Part shown: piece after piece, positions 1-10,154 of the stretch
How the letters are laid out: each line of letters opens with the position of its first letter
Numbering within the stretch: the stretch's first letter is position 1
Origin: Mycolicibacterium litorale
GTDB taxonomy: Bacteria; Actinomycetota; Actinomycetes; Mycobacteriales; Mycobacteriaceae
Length of the DNA stretch: 64,000 nucleotides
Reading direction: 5' to 3'
Assembly (NCBI GenBank): GCA_002007745.1
Contig: CP019882.1
Location: 4,464,001 to 4,528,000 of the forward strand
Made by a program: the position numbers and the translations under genes
The notes under the pieces: model-generated
Told to the model about the DNA's origin: nothing
Seen by the model: only the letters and a program-made list of their open reading frames with translations
Database searches by the model: none

Positions 1-666
1 ACCCACTCCTCGAACGGTCAGCACCACTTGCGGGTTCTCCGGGTCCTTCTCGACCTTGGCTCGCAACCGCTGGACATGCACGTTCACCAAACGGGTGTCC
101 GCGGGGTGCCGATAACCCCACACCTGTTCGAGCAGCACATCACGAGTAAACACCTGCCGCGGTTTGCGTGCCAGCGCCACCAACAGGTCGAACTCCAGCG
201 GTGTCAGCGAAATCTGCTCACCCTCGCGGGTGACCTTGTGGGCCGGTACGTCGATGTCGATGTCGGCGATCGACAGCATCTCGGCCGGCTCGTCCTCGTT
301 GCGGCGCAACCGGGCGCGGACCCGGGCCACCAGCTCCTTGGGTTTGAACGGTTTCATGACGTAGTCGTCGGCGCCGGACTCCAGGCCCAGCACCACGTCG
401 ACCGTGTCGGTCTTCGCGGTCAGCATGACGATCGGCACGCCGGAATCCGCACGCAACACCCGGCACACGTCGATGCCGTTCATGCCGGGCAGCATGAGGT
501 CCAGCAACACCAGGTCGGGGCGTAGCTCGCGCACAGCGGTCAACGCCTGCGAACCATCGCCGATGACCGCGGTGTCGAAACCCTCGCCACGCAGCACGAT
601 GGTGAGCATCTCGGCCAGCGATGGGTCGTCGTCGACTACGAGAATCCTTTGCCTCATGGTGTCCAT
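1..666 (-). CDS. mtrA: MtrA response regulator (3' end cut off by window)
   Basis: OmpR/PhoB-type DNA-binding response regulator of the MtrAB two-component system, which controls cell-wall and division genes in mycobacteria. Reading starts at ATG 666 (MDTMRQRILVVDDD). The receiver domain fills about residues 7-120, with the acidic pocket at D12-D13, the phospho-acceptor D56 in VLLDLMLPG, and the conserved Lys in VMKPFKP. The C-terminal winged helix is present (TPLEFDLL, then RLRAKVEKDPENPQ). The frame runs off the window edge after VRGVG, so only about seven residues are missing compared with the 228-residue M. tuberculosis protein. An in-frame ATG at 657 is the alternative start. tmk lies 72 bases upstream in the same direction. 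Confidence 0.97.
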   Translation of the reverse strand, partial: MDTMRQRILVVDDDPSLAEMLTIVLRGEGFDTAVIGDGSQALTAVRELRPDLVLLDLMLPGMNGIDVCRVLRADSGVPIVMLTAKTDTVDVVLGLESGADDYVMKPFKPKELVARVRARLRRNEDEPAEMLSIADIDIDVPAHKVTREGEQISLTPLEFDLLVALARKPRQVFTRDVLLEQVWGYRHPADTRLVNVHVQRLRAKVEKDPENPQVVLTVRGVG

Positions 667-738
667 GGTGTCACCGAATCGCGATAAACCCCGGCTACCA
701 CACGGGCGAGTTGCGACATTTCCGCTGCGTAATCGGTG

Positions 739-1368
739 CTAGCCGAGGAAGGACCGGGCCAGCTCCGCCGGATCGACGTCCGGCGCGACGATCGACCAGG
801 GCCCGCCCCAATTCGCGGCGCCCAACTCGGCGTACACCGCCCCCGTGCGCCGCTGGAGCCCGTCGTCGCGCTCGTAGACGTCTCGGGCCCGGTCTGTCTC
901 CTGCTGTGCGCGCTGCTTGGCCCGCTGCGCGGCCAACTCCACCGACGCGTCGAGCAGGATCTGCCGATCGGGCCGGGGCATGCCGAACCGCTGATACTCG
1001 AGTTCGCCGACCCAGGCCACCGCCTCACCGGCGGCGTCCTGGTGCAGCCGCGCGGCACTGTACGCCGCGTTGGAGGCGACGTAGCGATCCAGGATGACCA
1101 CGTCGTGCTCGTGGGCCAGCGCGGCGAGCTGGTCCTTGGCTCCGGCCCTGTCGAGGGCGAACAGCACCGCCATCGCGTAGACCGATGCGGACAGGTCGCC
1201 GTGCTGTCCGTGCAGCGCTTCGCTGGCCAGGTCGGCGTGCACGGACTGGCCGTACCGCGGAAACGCCAGCGTCGTGACCGAGCGGCCGGCAGCCTCGAAG
1301 GCACCCCGCAATCCCTCCGTCAGCGTGCGCTTGCCCGCCCCGTCCAGTCCCTCGATGACGATGAGCAC
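739..1368 (-). CDS. tmk: Thymidylate kinase
   Basis: Phosphorylates dTMP to dTDP with ATP, in the cytoplasm. The 209-residue length is usual. It opens with a P-loop (EGLDGAGKRTL, residues 6-16); FPRYGQ near residue 39 is the dTMP-binding segment, and LDRYVASNAAYSAAR near residue 95 holds the DR(Y) motif of the family. It closely resembles M. tuberculosis Tmk, which also sits next to mtrA. The ATG at 1368 leaves 17 bases to the upstream MBL-fold gene. Confidence 0.96.
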   Translation of the reverse strand: MLIVIEGLDGAGKRTLTEGLRGAFEAAGRSVTTLAFPRYGQSVHADLASEALHGQHGDLSASVYAMAVLFALDRAGAKDQLAALAHEHDVVILDRYVASNAAYSAARLHQDAAGEAVAWVGELEYQRFGMPRPDRQILLDASVELAAQRAKQRAQQETDRARDVYERDDGLQRRTGAVYAELGAANWGGPWSIVAPDVDPAELARSFLG

Positions 1369-1385
1369 GGCCGCAGCCTAACGGC

Positions 1386-2297
1386 TCACCGCGGGTCGGC
1401 GAGTTCCAGTTCGGCCGGTACCCAGCTGTAGCCGTCGCCGTCGCGCACGAGGTGACCCAACCCCGGAAACGGAAAGTGATAGGCGAACACCCCGAGGCGG
1501 CCGGTGTCGACGAGGTCGTAGATCCGGATGCGCTGGCGGGTCGCCGCGGTCGGGTCGTCGTCGAACACGAAGCGCCACTGCGGACGCTTGAGCAGCAGGA
1601 CCTGGTGGTGGCACAGATCGCCCCAGCAGATCATCGCCTCCCCGCCGCTGGCGATCCGGTAGACCAGGTGGCCGGGGCTGTGCCCGGGAGTGGCGATCGC
1701 CGTGATACCGGAGACCACCTCGTCCCCGTCGTCGAGTAGCCGCAGCCGGTCGCGGTAGGCCATCAGATTCTTGTGAGCGCCGCGGAATTGGTCCTTGCCC
1801 AGCCCCTCGGGCGCCGCGTCAGCCCGGCTCAAGTCCGTCCAATACGCGAATTCGCTTGCGCTGATGACTAATTCGGCATTCGGGTAGAGCTTGTTGTCGT
1901 CGTCGTCGACCAGCCCCCAGCAGTGATCGGGGTGCCCGTGGGTCAGTGCGACGATGTCGATGTCGCCGGGGTCGATGCCCGCCGCCCGCATGTTCGGGAT
2001 CGCCCGCCCGGTTCCGGGACCGAACGTCGCCCTGCCGAACTCGGCGTTGATGCCGACACCGGTGTCGAACAGCACCGTCTTGTCTGCGGTGTCGACGATG
2101 AGCAGATTCTGGTTGAGCCGCACATTGTCGACCGGAAGGTAATTCGCGGTGAGAAGTCCGTCGAGCTCGGCCTGGTCGGCGCTGGGAAAGTTGTCGCGGG
2201 CGGGGCCCATCTCCAGCAGCCCATCGGAGACCACGGTGCACACGAAGTCCCCGTGGCGAAAGCGGGTCCATCCCGGGGGCAGGTTTCGAGGTGTCAT
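1386..2297 (-). CDS. MBL-fold metallo-hydrolase
   Basis: Metallo-beta-lactamase fold hydrolase of unknown substrate. The metal-binding motif is clear (LTHGHPDHCWG, HxHxDH), followed by a distal histidine in ATPGHSPGHLVY and a late GDLCHHQ segment. I chose ATG 2297 (MTPRNLPPGWTRFRHGDF, 303 residues), because the longer frame to 2387 begins inside the terminator-like hairpin at 2351-2384. No substrate can be named. The gene is inserted between tmk and ahcY compared with H37Rv. There is no signal peptide, so it is probably cytoplasmic. Confidence 0.85.
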   Translation of the reverse strand: MTPRNLPPGWTRFRHGDFVCTVVSDGLLEMGPARDNFPSADQAELDGLLTANYLPVDNVRLNQNLLIVDTADKTVLFDTGVGINAEFGRATFGPGTGRAIPNMRAAGIDPGDIDIVALTHGHPDHCWGLVDDDDNKLYPNAELVISASEFAYWTDLSRADAAPEGLGKDQFRGAHKNLMAYRDRLRLLDDGDEVVSGITAIATPGHSPGHLVYRIASGGEAMICWGDLCHHQVLLLKRPQWRFVFDDDPTAATRQRIRIYDLVDTGRLGVFAYHFPFPGLGHLVRDGDGYSWVPAELELADPR

Positions 2298-2350
2298 GTC
2301 ACCATCAACGCCGGGCGGGCGCGAATCTTCCACGCGCACCGCGACAGCAA

Positions 2351-2384
2351 CGAGCCCGGGCACAGAGCACTGCGCCCGGGCTCG
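2351..2384 (-). terminator. Hairpin after ahcY
   Basis: A perfect 11-base inverted repeat, CGAGCCCGGGC at 2351-2361 and GCCCGGGCTCG at 2374-2384, with a 12-base loop. It lies 10 bases past the ahcY stop codon. No T-run follows, as is common for mycobacterial intrinsic terminators. Confidence 0.6.
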
Positions 2385-2393
2385 CATGGACCG

Positions 2394-3854
<1,461 letters not shown>

Positions 3855-3959
3855 AAAGAGCCCCATTTCATTCGTCATTGCCGGTGAGCGCGCAGACGCG
3901 CGCTGGCGACACCCCTAGCCTGCGGGCTCGCGGGACAGGCGCGTGACGCGCTCTGACAG

Positions 3960-4571
3960 CTAGGGAATATCGATAACACCGTAGCGTTCGGCGAACGGCG
4001 TCATCAATCGGGCCAGGTCTTGGGCCACATCGTGGTCGGCTTCGGGTGGCATCGAGATGTAACTCATGGCCAACCGCACGATCGCGCGGGCCAGGACACC
4101 CGAGTCCTCCTCGGTGGCGTTGACCCAGCTGTTGGTGAAGGCTTCGGTGAGGCGCTGCGAGGCGCGGGTGATGATCGGTGCGCTGTCGGTGGTGATCATC
4201 TGCAGCAGGTCGGGTTTGGCCACCCCGGTCAGTAGTGAAATCACCAGCGGGTCGGCCGCGGACTCGGTGAAGAACAGCCGGAAACCTTCGGAGAACGCGG
4301 CCGAGACATTGCCGACGTTGGAGGTGATGGCATCGCCGATGGCATCGACCAGGCGGTCGGCCAGCCGCAGCGCGTAGCCCTGGGCCAGCCCCTGGCGGTT
4401 GCCGAACTCGTTGTAGATGGTCTGGCGGCTGATGCCGGCGCTGCGTGCGACGTCGGACAGGGTGATCGCCGACCAGTCCTTGGTCAGCAACTCCTCGCGC
4501 ATCGCGTCGAGCACCGAGTCCCGCAGCAGCGCACGAGAGGCCTCGGGATAGGGAACCCGAGGCCTCTTCAC
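3960..4571 (-). CDS. TetR-family regulator of the alkane operon (AlkX-like)
   Basis: Transcriptional regulator of 203 residues from GTG 4571 (VKRPRVPYPEASRALL). The N-terminal helix-turn-helix is clear (DVARSAGISRQTIYNEFGNRQGL, about residues 35-57), and the rest is a helical ligand domain. It is the last gene of the alkB-rubA-rubB cluster, matching Rv3249c in H37Rv and AlkX of other actinobacteria, which respond to fatty acids or alkanes. By inference it represses its own operon through the palindromes ahead of alkB at 6249-6305. An open frame continues upstream into rubB sequence, so the start is uncertain. Confidence 0.85.
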   Translation of the reverse strand: MKRPRVPYPEASRALLRDSVLDAMREELLTKDWSAITLSDVARSAGISRQTIYNEFGNRQGLAQGYALRLADRLVDAIGDAITSNVGNVSAAFSEGFRLFFTESAADPLVISLLTGVAKPDLLQMITTDSAPIITRASQRLTEAFTNSWVNATEEDSGVLARAIVRLAMSYISMPPEADHDVAQDLARLMTPFAERYGVIDIP

Positions 4572-4600
4572 ATGCGCGACATTAGCCGAGATCAGGGCCG

Positions 4601-4816
4601 TCACCCGCGCGCGACTTCCACCATCTCGAAGTCGGACTTGGCCGCGCCGCAGTCCGGGCAGCTCCAATCCTCGGGGATGTCGTCCCACCGGGTGCCCGGG
4701 GCGATCCCGTCTTCGGGCCAGCCCTTGGCTTCGTCGTACTCGAAACCGCACTGGACACAGACGTACAGCTTGTAGTCCGCGTCTGTCTGTTCTTCGCGCA
4801 AGCGCTCATCACTCAC
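4601..4816 (-). CDS. rubB: Rubredoxin, second copy
   Basis: Small one-iron electron carrier of 71 residues that passes electrons to the alkane hydroxylase. Two CxxCG-type pairs ligate iron (CVQCGFEYD near residue 20 and CPDCGAAKSDF near residue 54), with the typical PEDW stretch between them. It starts at GTG 4816, overlapping the stop of the upstream rubredoxin by four bases (GTGA), so translation is probably coupled. It has a longer N-terminal tail than RubA. It corresponds to Rv3250c. Confidence 0.93.
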   Translation of the reverse strand: MSDERLREEQTDADYKLYVCVQCGFEYDEAKGWPEDGIAPGTRWDDIPEDWSCPDCGAAKSDFEMVEVARG

Positions 4817-4986
4817 TGCTTCACCTCCATCGCGTCGAAGTCGACCTTCTCCCGTACCCCGCAGTCCGGGCAGCACCACTCGTCGGGAATGTCGGCCCAG
4901 GCGGTGCCGGCCGGGAAGCCTTCCCGGGGAGCACCTTTCGCCTCGTCGTAAATGTAGTCGCATACCGGGCACTGGTAGGCGCTCAT
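4813..4986 (-). CDS. rubA: Rubredoxin, first copy
   Basis: A 57-residue rubredoxin (MSAYQCPVCDYIYDEAKG). The iron ligands are C6, C9, C39 and C42 (CPVCDY and CCPDCGV), with an extra Cys at position 38. It is the presumed direct electron donor to AlkB. Its ATG overlaps the alkB stop codon (ATGA), so it is translated in the same operon. It corresponds to Rv3251c. Confidence 0.95.
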   Translation of the reverse strand: MSAYQCPVCDYIYDEAKGAPREGFPAGTAWADIPDEWCCPDCGVREKVDFDAMEVKQ

Positions 4987-6227
4987 GCGCTGACCCCAGT
5001 CCCGTACCGGGCCAAGATCTTGCTCCGACGGCGCGGGTCGATGTTCACCTTGGTGATGTCGCCGTTGTAGTGCTCGAGCACCCGGTGGTCCATCATCCTG
5101 CGCCACACCCACGGGAAGTAGGTCACCCCGATCAGGGTTGCGTACCCGCTGGGCAGCTCCGGCGCCTCGTCCATGCTGCGCAGTGTCTGGTAGCGGCGCG
5201 TCGGGTTGGCGTGGTGATCGCTGTGCCGCTGCAGGTGGTAGAGGAACAGGTTGGTCACCAGGTGGTCGGAGTTCCAGCTGTGCTGCGGCGAGCAGCGCTC
5301 GTAGCGGCCGCTTTCGTTCTTCTGCCGCAGCAGGCCGTAGTGCTCCAGGTAGTTCACCGACTCCAGCATCGAGAATCCGAACACCGCCTGGATCACCAGG
5401 AACGGGATGACGGCGGGGCCGAACACCGCGATCAGCACACCGAACAGCACCACCGACATCAGCCAGGCGTTGAGCACGTCGTTGCCCAGCCAGGTACGCG
5501 GGTCCCACGGGCTCTTGCCGAGTCGGCGGATGCGGGCGGCTTCCAGCTTCAGTGCCGACCGTGCGCTGCCGAATACGCTGCGCGGCAAGAACTCCCAGAA
5601 TGTCTCCCCGAAGCGCGCCGAGGCGGGGTCTTCGGGGGTGGCGACGCGGACGTGGTGGCCACGGTTGTGCTCGATGTAGAAGTGTCCGTAGCAGGTCTGC
5701 GCCAGGGTGATCTTGGACAACCAGCGTTCGAGCGAGTCCTTCTTGTGCCCCAGTTCATGGGCGGTGTTGATGCCGGTCCCGCCCAGCACACCGACCGACA
5801 GTGCCAGACCCAGTTTGGCCACCCAGCTCAGCGCGCCGTCGTAGCCCAGCCAGCTCAGGTTCGAGGCGGTGAACATGTAGGCGCCGAAGATCAGGCTGGC
5901 GAACTGGAACGGGATGAACAGGTAGGTGCAGTAGCGGTAGTACTTGTCGTTCTCCAGGTACGCCATCACCTCGTCGGGCGGGTTCTGGCCGTCGCGGCCG
6001 AACTTGAGGTCCAGCGCCGGCAACAGCACATAGATCAGGAAGGGCCCGACCCAGAAGAACACCTGCGACGCGGTGGTCCAGCCCGCTTGGTTCAAACCCC
6101 AGACGACGGGCAGCACCACGAACAACGCGGTCGGGGCGATCAGCCCCATCAGCCATAGGTAGCGCTTCTTGTCGCGCCATTGCGTCGCAGGCGTCTGTGC
6201 GGCGCCGGTCTCCAGCTGAGACGTCAC
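4983..6227 (-). CDS. alkB: Alkane 1-monooxygenase
   Basis: Integral-membrane diiron enzyme that hydroxylates the terminal carbon of n-alkanes using O2 and rubredoxin electrons; 414 residues. All the family histidine boxes are visible: HELGHK (about residue 157), EHNRGHH (about 186) and LQRHSDHH (about 332), plus the NYLEHYGL segment. About six hydrophobic membrane spans surround them. The start is GTG 6227, with GGAGG upstream. The gene leads an operon with two rubredoxins and a TetR regulator. It corresponds to Rv3252c. Confidence 0.97.
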   Translation of the reverse strand: MTSQLETGAAQTPATQWRDKKRYLWLMGLIAPTALFVVLPVVWGLNQAGWTTASQVFFWVGPFLIYVLLPALDLKFGRDGQNPPDEVMAYLENDKYYRYCTYLFIPFQFASLIFGAYMFTASNLSWLGYDGALSWVAKLGLALSVGVLGGTGINTAHELGHKKDSLERWLSKITLAQTCYGHFYIEHNRGHHVRVATPEDPASARFGETFWEFLPRSVFGSARSALKLEAARIRRLGKSPWDPRTWLGNDVLNAWLMSVVLFGVLIAVFGPAVIPFLVIQAVFGFSMLESVNYLEHYGLLRQKNESGRYERCSPQHSWNSDHLVTNLFLYHLQRHSDHHANPTRRYQTLRSMDEAPELPSGYATLIGVTYFPWVWRRMMDHRVLEHYNGDITKVNIDPRRRSKILARYGTGVSA

Positions 6228-6248
6228 GGCTCATACCTCCATGTGAGT

Positions 6249-6305
6249 GCCATCACCATTGATGGCTTGACTATAGAGGCGATTTTGTCGCGTGTCTAGA
6301 CAAAA
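6249..6305 (-). promoter_or_regulatory. alkB promoter with two palindromes (candidate TetR operators)
   Basis: On the minus strand a -10 TATAGT (6270-6275) stands 17 bases from a -35-like TAGACA (6293-6298). The -35 is embedded in the perfect palindrome TGTCTAGACA (6293-6302), with outer arms TTTTGTC (6283-6289) and GACAAAA (6299-6305). A second perfect inverted repeat, GCCATCA/TGATGGC (6249-6266, 4-base loop), covers the expected transcription start. Binding by the TetR protein of the operon is inferred. Confidence 0.55.
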
Positions 6306-6321
6306 AGAGCTGATTTGTAAA

Positions 6322-7809
6322 TCAGGGCGCGAGGGTGGCTGCCCGCTGGCGTTGCGCCAAGACCGAGTGCCGCCGGCCATAGAGCAGGTAGATCACCAGG
6401 CCGACCAGCATCCAGATCCCGAACCTGATCCAGGTGACCCCGGTGAGGTTGAGCATCAGCCAGAGGCAGGCAACGATCGAGATGATCGGCAGGATGGGCA
6501 CGAACGGCGCCCGGAAGCCCCGCTCGAGGTCCGGGCGGGTGCGCCGCAAGACGATGACCCCGGCCGACACCAGCGCGAACGCGAAGAGCGTGCCCACGTT
6601 GACCATCTCCTCGAGCTTGGCGATCGGGAAGACGGTCGCCGCGACCGCGATGAGAACCGCGACCATGACCGTGATGCGCACCGGAGTGCCGCGCGCGCCG
6701 GTACGGGCCAACCCCCGCGGCAACAACCCGTCCCGGGACATGGCGAACAGCACCCGGGACTGGCCCAGGATCAACACCATCACCACCGTCGTCAGGCCGG
6801 CGAGTGCCCCGATCGAGATCAGCTTGGCCGCCCAGTTCACCCCGTTGAGTGCGAACGCGGTCGCCAGGTTGGCGTGACCGCCGGCGGCGGCGTCGCGCAA
6901 CTCGGTGTAGCGCACCATGCCCGACAACACGACCGACACCGACACATACAGCACGGTGACGATCGCCAGCGACGCCAGGATGCCGCGCGCGACGTCGCGC
7001 TGTGGGTTCTTGGTCTCTTCGGCCGTCGTGGCCACCACGTCGAAACCGATGAACGCGAAGAACACGATCGACGCACCGGCCAAAACGCCGTACCAGCCGT
7101 AGTGGCTGTTGTCCGCGCCGGTGAGCAAGGAGAACACCGACTGATCGACCTCCGGCCCGCCCCCGCCCTTCCCGGCATCGGAGGGCGGGATGAACGGCGA
7201 GTAGTTGGCCGCCTTGATGTAGAAGGCGCCGACGATCACCACCAGGGCGACCACCGCCACCTTGATGGTGGTGATGACCGCCGAGAACGTCGAGGACAAT
7301 TTGGTTCCCATCGCCAGCAGCGTGGCCACGACGGCGACGATCAGCAGCGCACCCCAGTCGAAGTTCAGCGGGCCGATCTCGACGACTCCCCCGGAGAAAC
7401 CGAACACCGTGCCCAGATAGCTCGACCACCCCTTGGCCACCACGGCGGCACCGATGGCGAACTCCAGGATCAGGTCCCAACCGATGATCCATGCGGTGAA
7501 CTCACCGAACGTCGCATAGGAGAACGTGTAGGCACTGCCCGCCACCGGCAGCGTCGAGGCGAACTCGGCGTAGCACAGGGCGGCCAGGCCGCAGGTTACC
7601 GCCGCGATGATGAACGACAGCGAGATGGCCGGACCGGTGATGTCACCGAACGTCGAGGCGGTCACGGTGAAGATGCCGGCACCGACGACCACCGATACCC
7701 CGAAGACCGTCAGATCCCACCAGGTCAGTTCCTTGCGGAGCCGCGTGCCCGGCTCGTCGGTGTCGAGGATCGACTGCTCCACCGACTTGGTCCGCCGATT
7801 GCGGGTCAT
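6322..7809 (-). CDS. APC-family amino acid permease (cationic amino acid type)
   Basis: Inner-membrane amino acid transporter of 495 residues with about 12-14 hydrophobic spans. The first span carries the APC signature VVVGAGIFTVTAS, and FFAFIGFDVVATTAEETKNPQRD is typical of the CAT (cationic amino acid transporter) subgroup. The start is ATG 7809 (MTRNRRTKSVEQSIL), behind a GGGACGGGAG ribosome site. It matches Rv3253c. The stop codon sits in a short inverted repeat (CTGATTT/AAATCAG, 6310-6325). The substrate is inferred from family only. Confidence 0.9.
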   Translation of the reverse strand: MTRNRRTKSVEQSILDTDEPGTRLRKELTWWDLTVFGVSVVVGAGIFTVTASTFGDITGPAISLSFIIAAVTCGLAALCYAEFASTLPVAGSAYTFSYATFGEFTAWIIGWDLILEFAIGAAVVAKGWSSYLGTVFGFSGGVVEIGPLNFDWGALLIVAVVATLLAMGTKLSSTFSAVITTIKVAVVALVVIVGAFYIKAANYSPFIPPSDAGKGGGGPEVDQSVFSLLTGADNSHYGWYGVLAGASIVFFAFIGFDVVATTAEETKNPQRDVARGILASLAIVTVLYVSVSVVLSGMVRYTELRDAAAGGHANLATAFALNGVNWAAKLISIGALAGLTTVVMVLILGQSRVLFAMSRDGLLPRGLARTGARGTPVRITVMVAVLIAVAATVFPIAKLEEMVNVGTLFAFALVSAGVIVLRRTRPDLERGFRAPFVPILPIISIVACLWLMLNLTGVTWIRFGIWMLVGLVIYLLYGRRHSVLAQRQRAATLAP

Positions 7810-7868
7810 CTCCCGTCCCTTCTTGTGCCTCGGATTAGCTGGTGTGGCAGCAGGGTACGTGGGACCGC

Positions 7869-9263
7869 ATGAGCGGACCCGGGAAACGAGCACATGCGAT
7901 CGTCATCGGGGCCAGCATCGCAGGATTGAGCACCGCGCGGGTGCTCTGCGACTTCTACGACCGGGTCACCGTCTACGACCGCGACGATCTGCCCCCCACG
8001 CCGGCCTACCGCGCCGCCGTACCGCAGGACCGCCACGTGCACATCCTGATGGCCCGCGGCGCCAACGAGTTCGAGTCGCTGTTCGGCGGCCTGCTCGAGG
8101 AGATGACCGCGGCCGGCGTCGCCAAACTTGAGAACCGCCCCGACTGCATCCACTTCGGCGCGGCCGGGCACGTGCTCGGCACCGGGCATACCCTGCGGCA
8201 CGAGTTCACCGCCTACGTTCCCAGCCGCAAGCAACTGGAGTGGCAGATCCGTCGCCGCACCACGGCCCTGCCCAACGTGGAGATCGTGCAACGTGACGTC
8301 AATGCACCCCTGTTCGACGGGGAACGCCAGGCGGTCACCGGCGTCTTGCTCGCTTCGGGTGGGGACGACGAGTTCGTGGCGGCCGACCTCGTCGTCGACG
8401 CCTCCGGTCGCGGTACCCGGCTTCCGGCCTGGCTTGAACAGTGGGGGTTCGCCAGGCCTGCCGAACAGACCGTTGATGTTGGAATCGGTTATGCGACACA
8501 ACAATTGACAATCCCCAATGGACTGATAGCCGAGAAGGTGGTGGTGGCGGGCGTATCGCGAACCCAGCCGGCCGGGCTCGGCATGCTGTACTACGAGGAC
8601 GACACCTGGGGACTGACCACGTTCACCGTCGGACACCTCGCCCCACCGCAGACGTTCGCGCAGATGTGCACGGTAGCCGACCAGGTGCTGCCCGCGTCGC
8701 AGGCCGCCGCCATCCGGCAGGCTGAACCGTTGGGCGACATCGCGTTTCACCGCTACCCGGTCAGTCGCTGGCGCCGTTACGACAAACTGCGGCGGTTCCC
8801 CGGCGGTCTGATCGCCGTGGGCGACGCGGTGGCGAGTTTCAACCCCACCTACGGCCAGGGCATGACGATGACCGCGCTGCAGGCCGGGCACCTGCGCAGG
8901 CTGCTGGCCGCCGGCAGCACCGATCTGGCCGGCGAACTCAATCGCGCCACCGCGAAGAGCACCTACCCGGTGTGGACCATGAACGCCATCGGTGATCTCA
9001 CCCTGCACGGCAACGACGGCCCGTCGCCCTGGTGGTATCGGCCGGTGGGTGCGCTGTTCGACCAGTTTCTCGGCGCCGCGGAAACCGATCCCGTTCTGGC
9101 CGAATGGTTCCTGCGCCGATTCAGCCTGCTGGACAGCCTGTACATGGTTCCGCCGGCGTCGATCGTCGGACGCGCCATCTGGCACAACATGTCGCTGTGG
9201 TGGGCCCAGCGGGGCGCGGCTAGCGGGTCAACGCGCGATCCAGATCCGGTTCCAGGTAGATGA
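7869..9263 (+). CDS. FAD-dependent oxidoreductase (Rv3254-like)
   Basis: Putative flavin monooxygenase of 464 residues. The N-terminal Rossmann motif IVIGASIAGLSTARVL binds the ADP part of FAD, and a late VGDAVASFNPTYGQGMTM segment is the GD motif of the PHBH-like group. The start is ATG 7869; the upstream ATG at 7842 lies in the short divergent promoter region shared with the APC gene. Its 3' end overlaps the convergent CDF gene by 44 bases. The substrate is unknown. Confidence 0.85.
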   Translation: MSGPGKRAHAIVIGASIAGLSTARVLCDFYDRVTVYDRDDLPPTPAYRAAVPQDRHVHILMARGANEFESLFGGLLEEMTAAGVAKLENRPDCIHFGAAGHVLGTGHTLRHEFTAYVPSRKQLEWQIRRRTTALPNVEIVQRDVNAPLFDGERQAVTGVLLASGGDDEFVAADLVVDASGRGTRLPAWLEQWGFARPAEQTVDVGIGYATQQLTIPNGLIAEKVVVAGVSRTQPAGLGMLYYEDDTWGLTTFTVGHLAPPQTFAQMCTVADQVLPASQAAAIRQAEPLGDIAFHRYPVSRWRRYDKLRRFPGGLIAVGDAVASFNPTYGQGMTMTALQAGHLRRLLAAGSTDLAGELNRATAKSTYPVWTMNAIGDLTLHGNDGPSPWWYRPVGALFDQFLGAAETDPVLAEWFLRRFSLLDSLYMVPPASIVGRAIWHNMSLWWAQRGAASGSTRDPDPVPGR

Positions 9264-10140
9264 CCTTGGCGATGGGCACCGCCGCCCGGACCGCGGCCTC
9301 GGCGTTGTCGATGGTGGCCGCCACCGTGGCCAGATCGGTGTCGGCGGCCAGCGCGATCTTGGCACCCACGAGCATCTCGTCGGGCCCCAGGTATTGGGTC
9401 CGCAGATGAATGACCCGGTCGACGTGCCGGGTGTTCTCGAGCGCGGCCTGGATCGCGCTGCACTCCTCGGCGGTGGCGCCCTCGCCGATCAGCAGGCTGT
9501 GCATCTCCACCATGAGTATCACCGCGATGACACCCAGCAGCACCCCGATGAGCATCGTGCCGATGCCGTCCCACACCGGGTCGCCGGTGAGGATGGTCAG
9601 CCCGACACCGAGCAGCGCGAACACCAGGCCGATCAGTGCACCGGTGTCCTCGAGCAGCACCACCGGCAACTCAGGGTTGCGCGATCGGCGGATGAACTGC
9701 CACCAGCTGCTCCCACCCTTGAGCGGACGCGATTCCACCATCGCGGTGCGGAAACTGTAGCTCTCCAACGCGATTGCGACGACCAGGATCGCGACGGCCA
9801 CCAGCGGCGAGGTCAGCTCCACGGGGTGGCTGATCTTGTGATAGCCCTCGTACAGGGCGAAGATCGAGCCGAGGCTGAACAGCACCAGCGCGACCACGAA
9901 CGAATAGAAATACCGGCTGCGCCCGTACCCGAACTGGTGCAGGCTGTCAGCCTGTTTGCGGGCCTGGCGCTGGCCGAACAGCAACAGTCCCTGGTTGGAC
10001 GTGTCGGCCACCGAGTGCACCGCCTCGGCCAGCATCGAGGAACTGCCGGTGATCGCGAAGCCGATGAACTTCGCGGCTGCGATGCCCGCGTTCGCGGCCA
10101 GTGCGGCCAGAATCGCCTTGGTGCTGCCCTCGGTCGACAT
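9220..10140 (-). CDS. Cation diffusion facilitator family transporter
   Basis: Membrane transporter of 306 residues that should export divalent metal (Zn, Co, Fe or Mn) by proton exchange. Six hydrophobic spans are visible. The metal motif HSVAD is in span 2 (HxxxD, about residue 42), and DPVWDGIG starts span 5. A cytoplasmic ferredoxin-like C-terminal domain follows. The start is ATG 10140, with AGGAGG just upstream. H37Rv has no gene at this point between Rv3254 and manA. Confidence 0.9.
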   Translation of the reverse strand: MSTEGSTKAILAALAANAGIAAAKFIGFAITGSSSMLAEAVHSVADTSNQGLLLFGQRQARKQADSLHQFGYGRSRYFYSFVVALVLFSLGSIFALYEGYHKISHPVELTSPLVAVAILVVAIALESYSFRTAMVESRPLKGGSSWWQFIRRSRNPELPVVLLEDTGALIGLVFALLGVGLTILTGDPVWDGIGTMLIGVLLGVIAVILMVEMHSLLIGEGATAEECSAIQAALENTRHVDRVIHLRTQYLGPDEMLVGAKIALAADTDLATVAATIDNAEAAVRAAVPIAKVIYLEPDLDRALTR

Positions 10141-10154
10141 CGGTCCTCCTTGTT

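Noticed and set aside
3879..3959. A riboswitch ahead of ahcY
   Set aside because: Only short GC-rich inverted repeats fit; no SAM or SAH riboswitch core could be recognised and the space is only about 80-100 bases.
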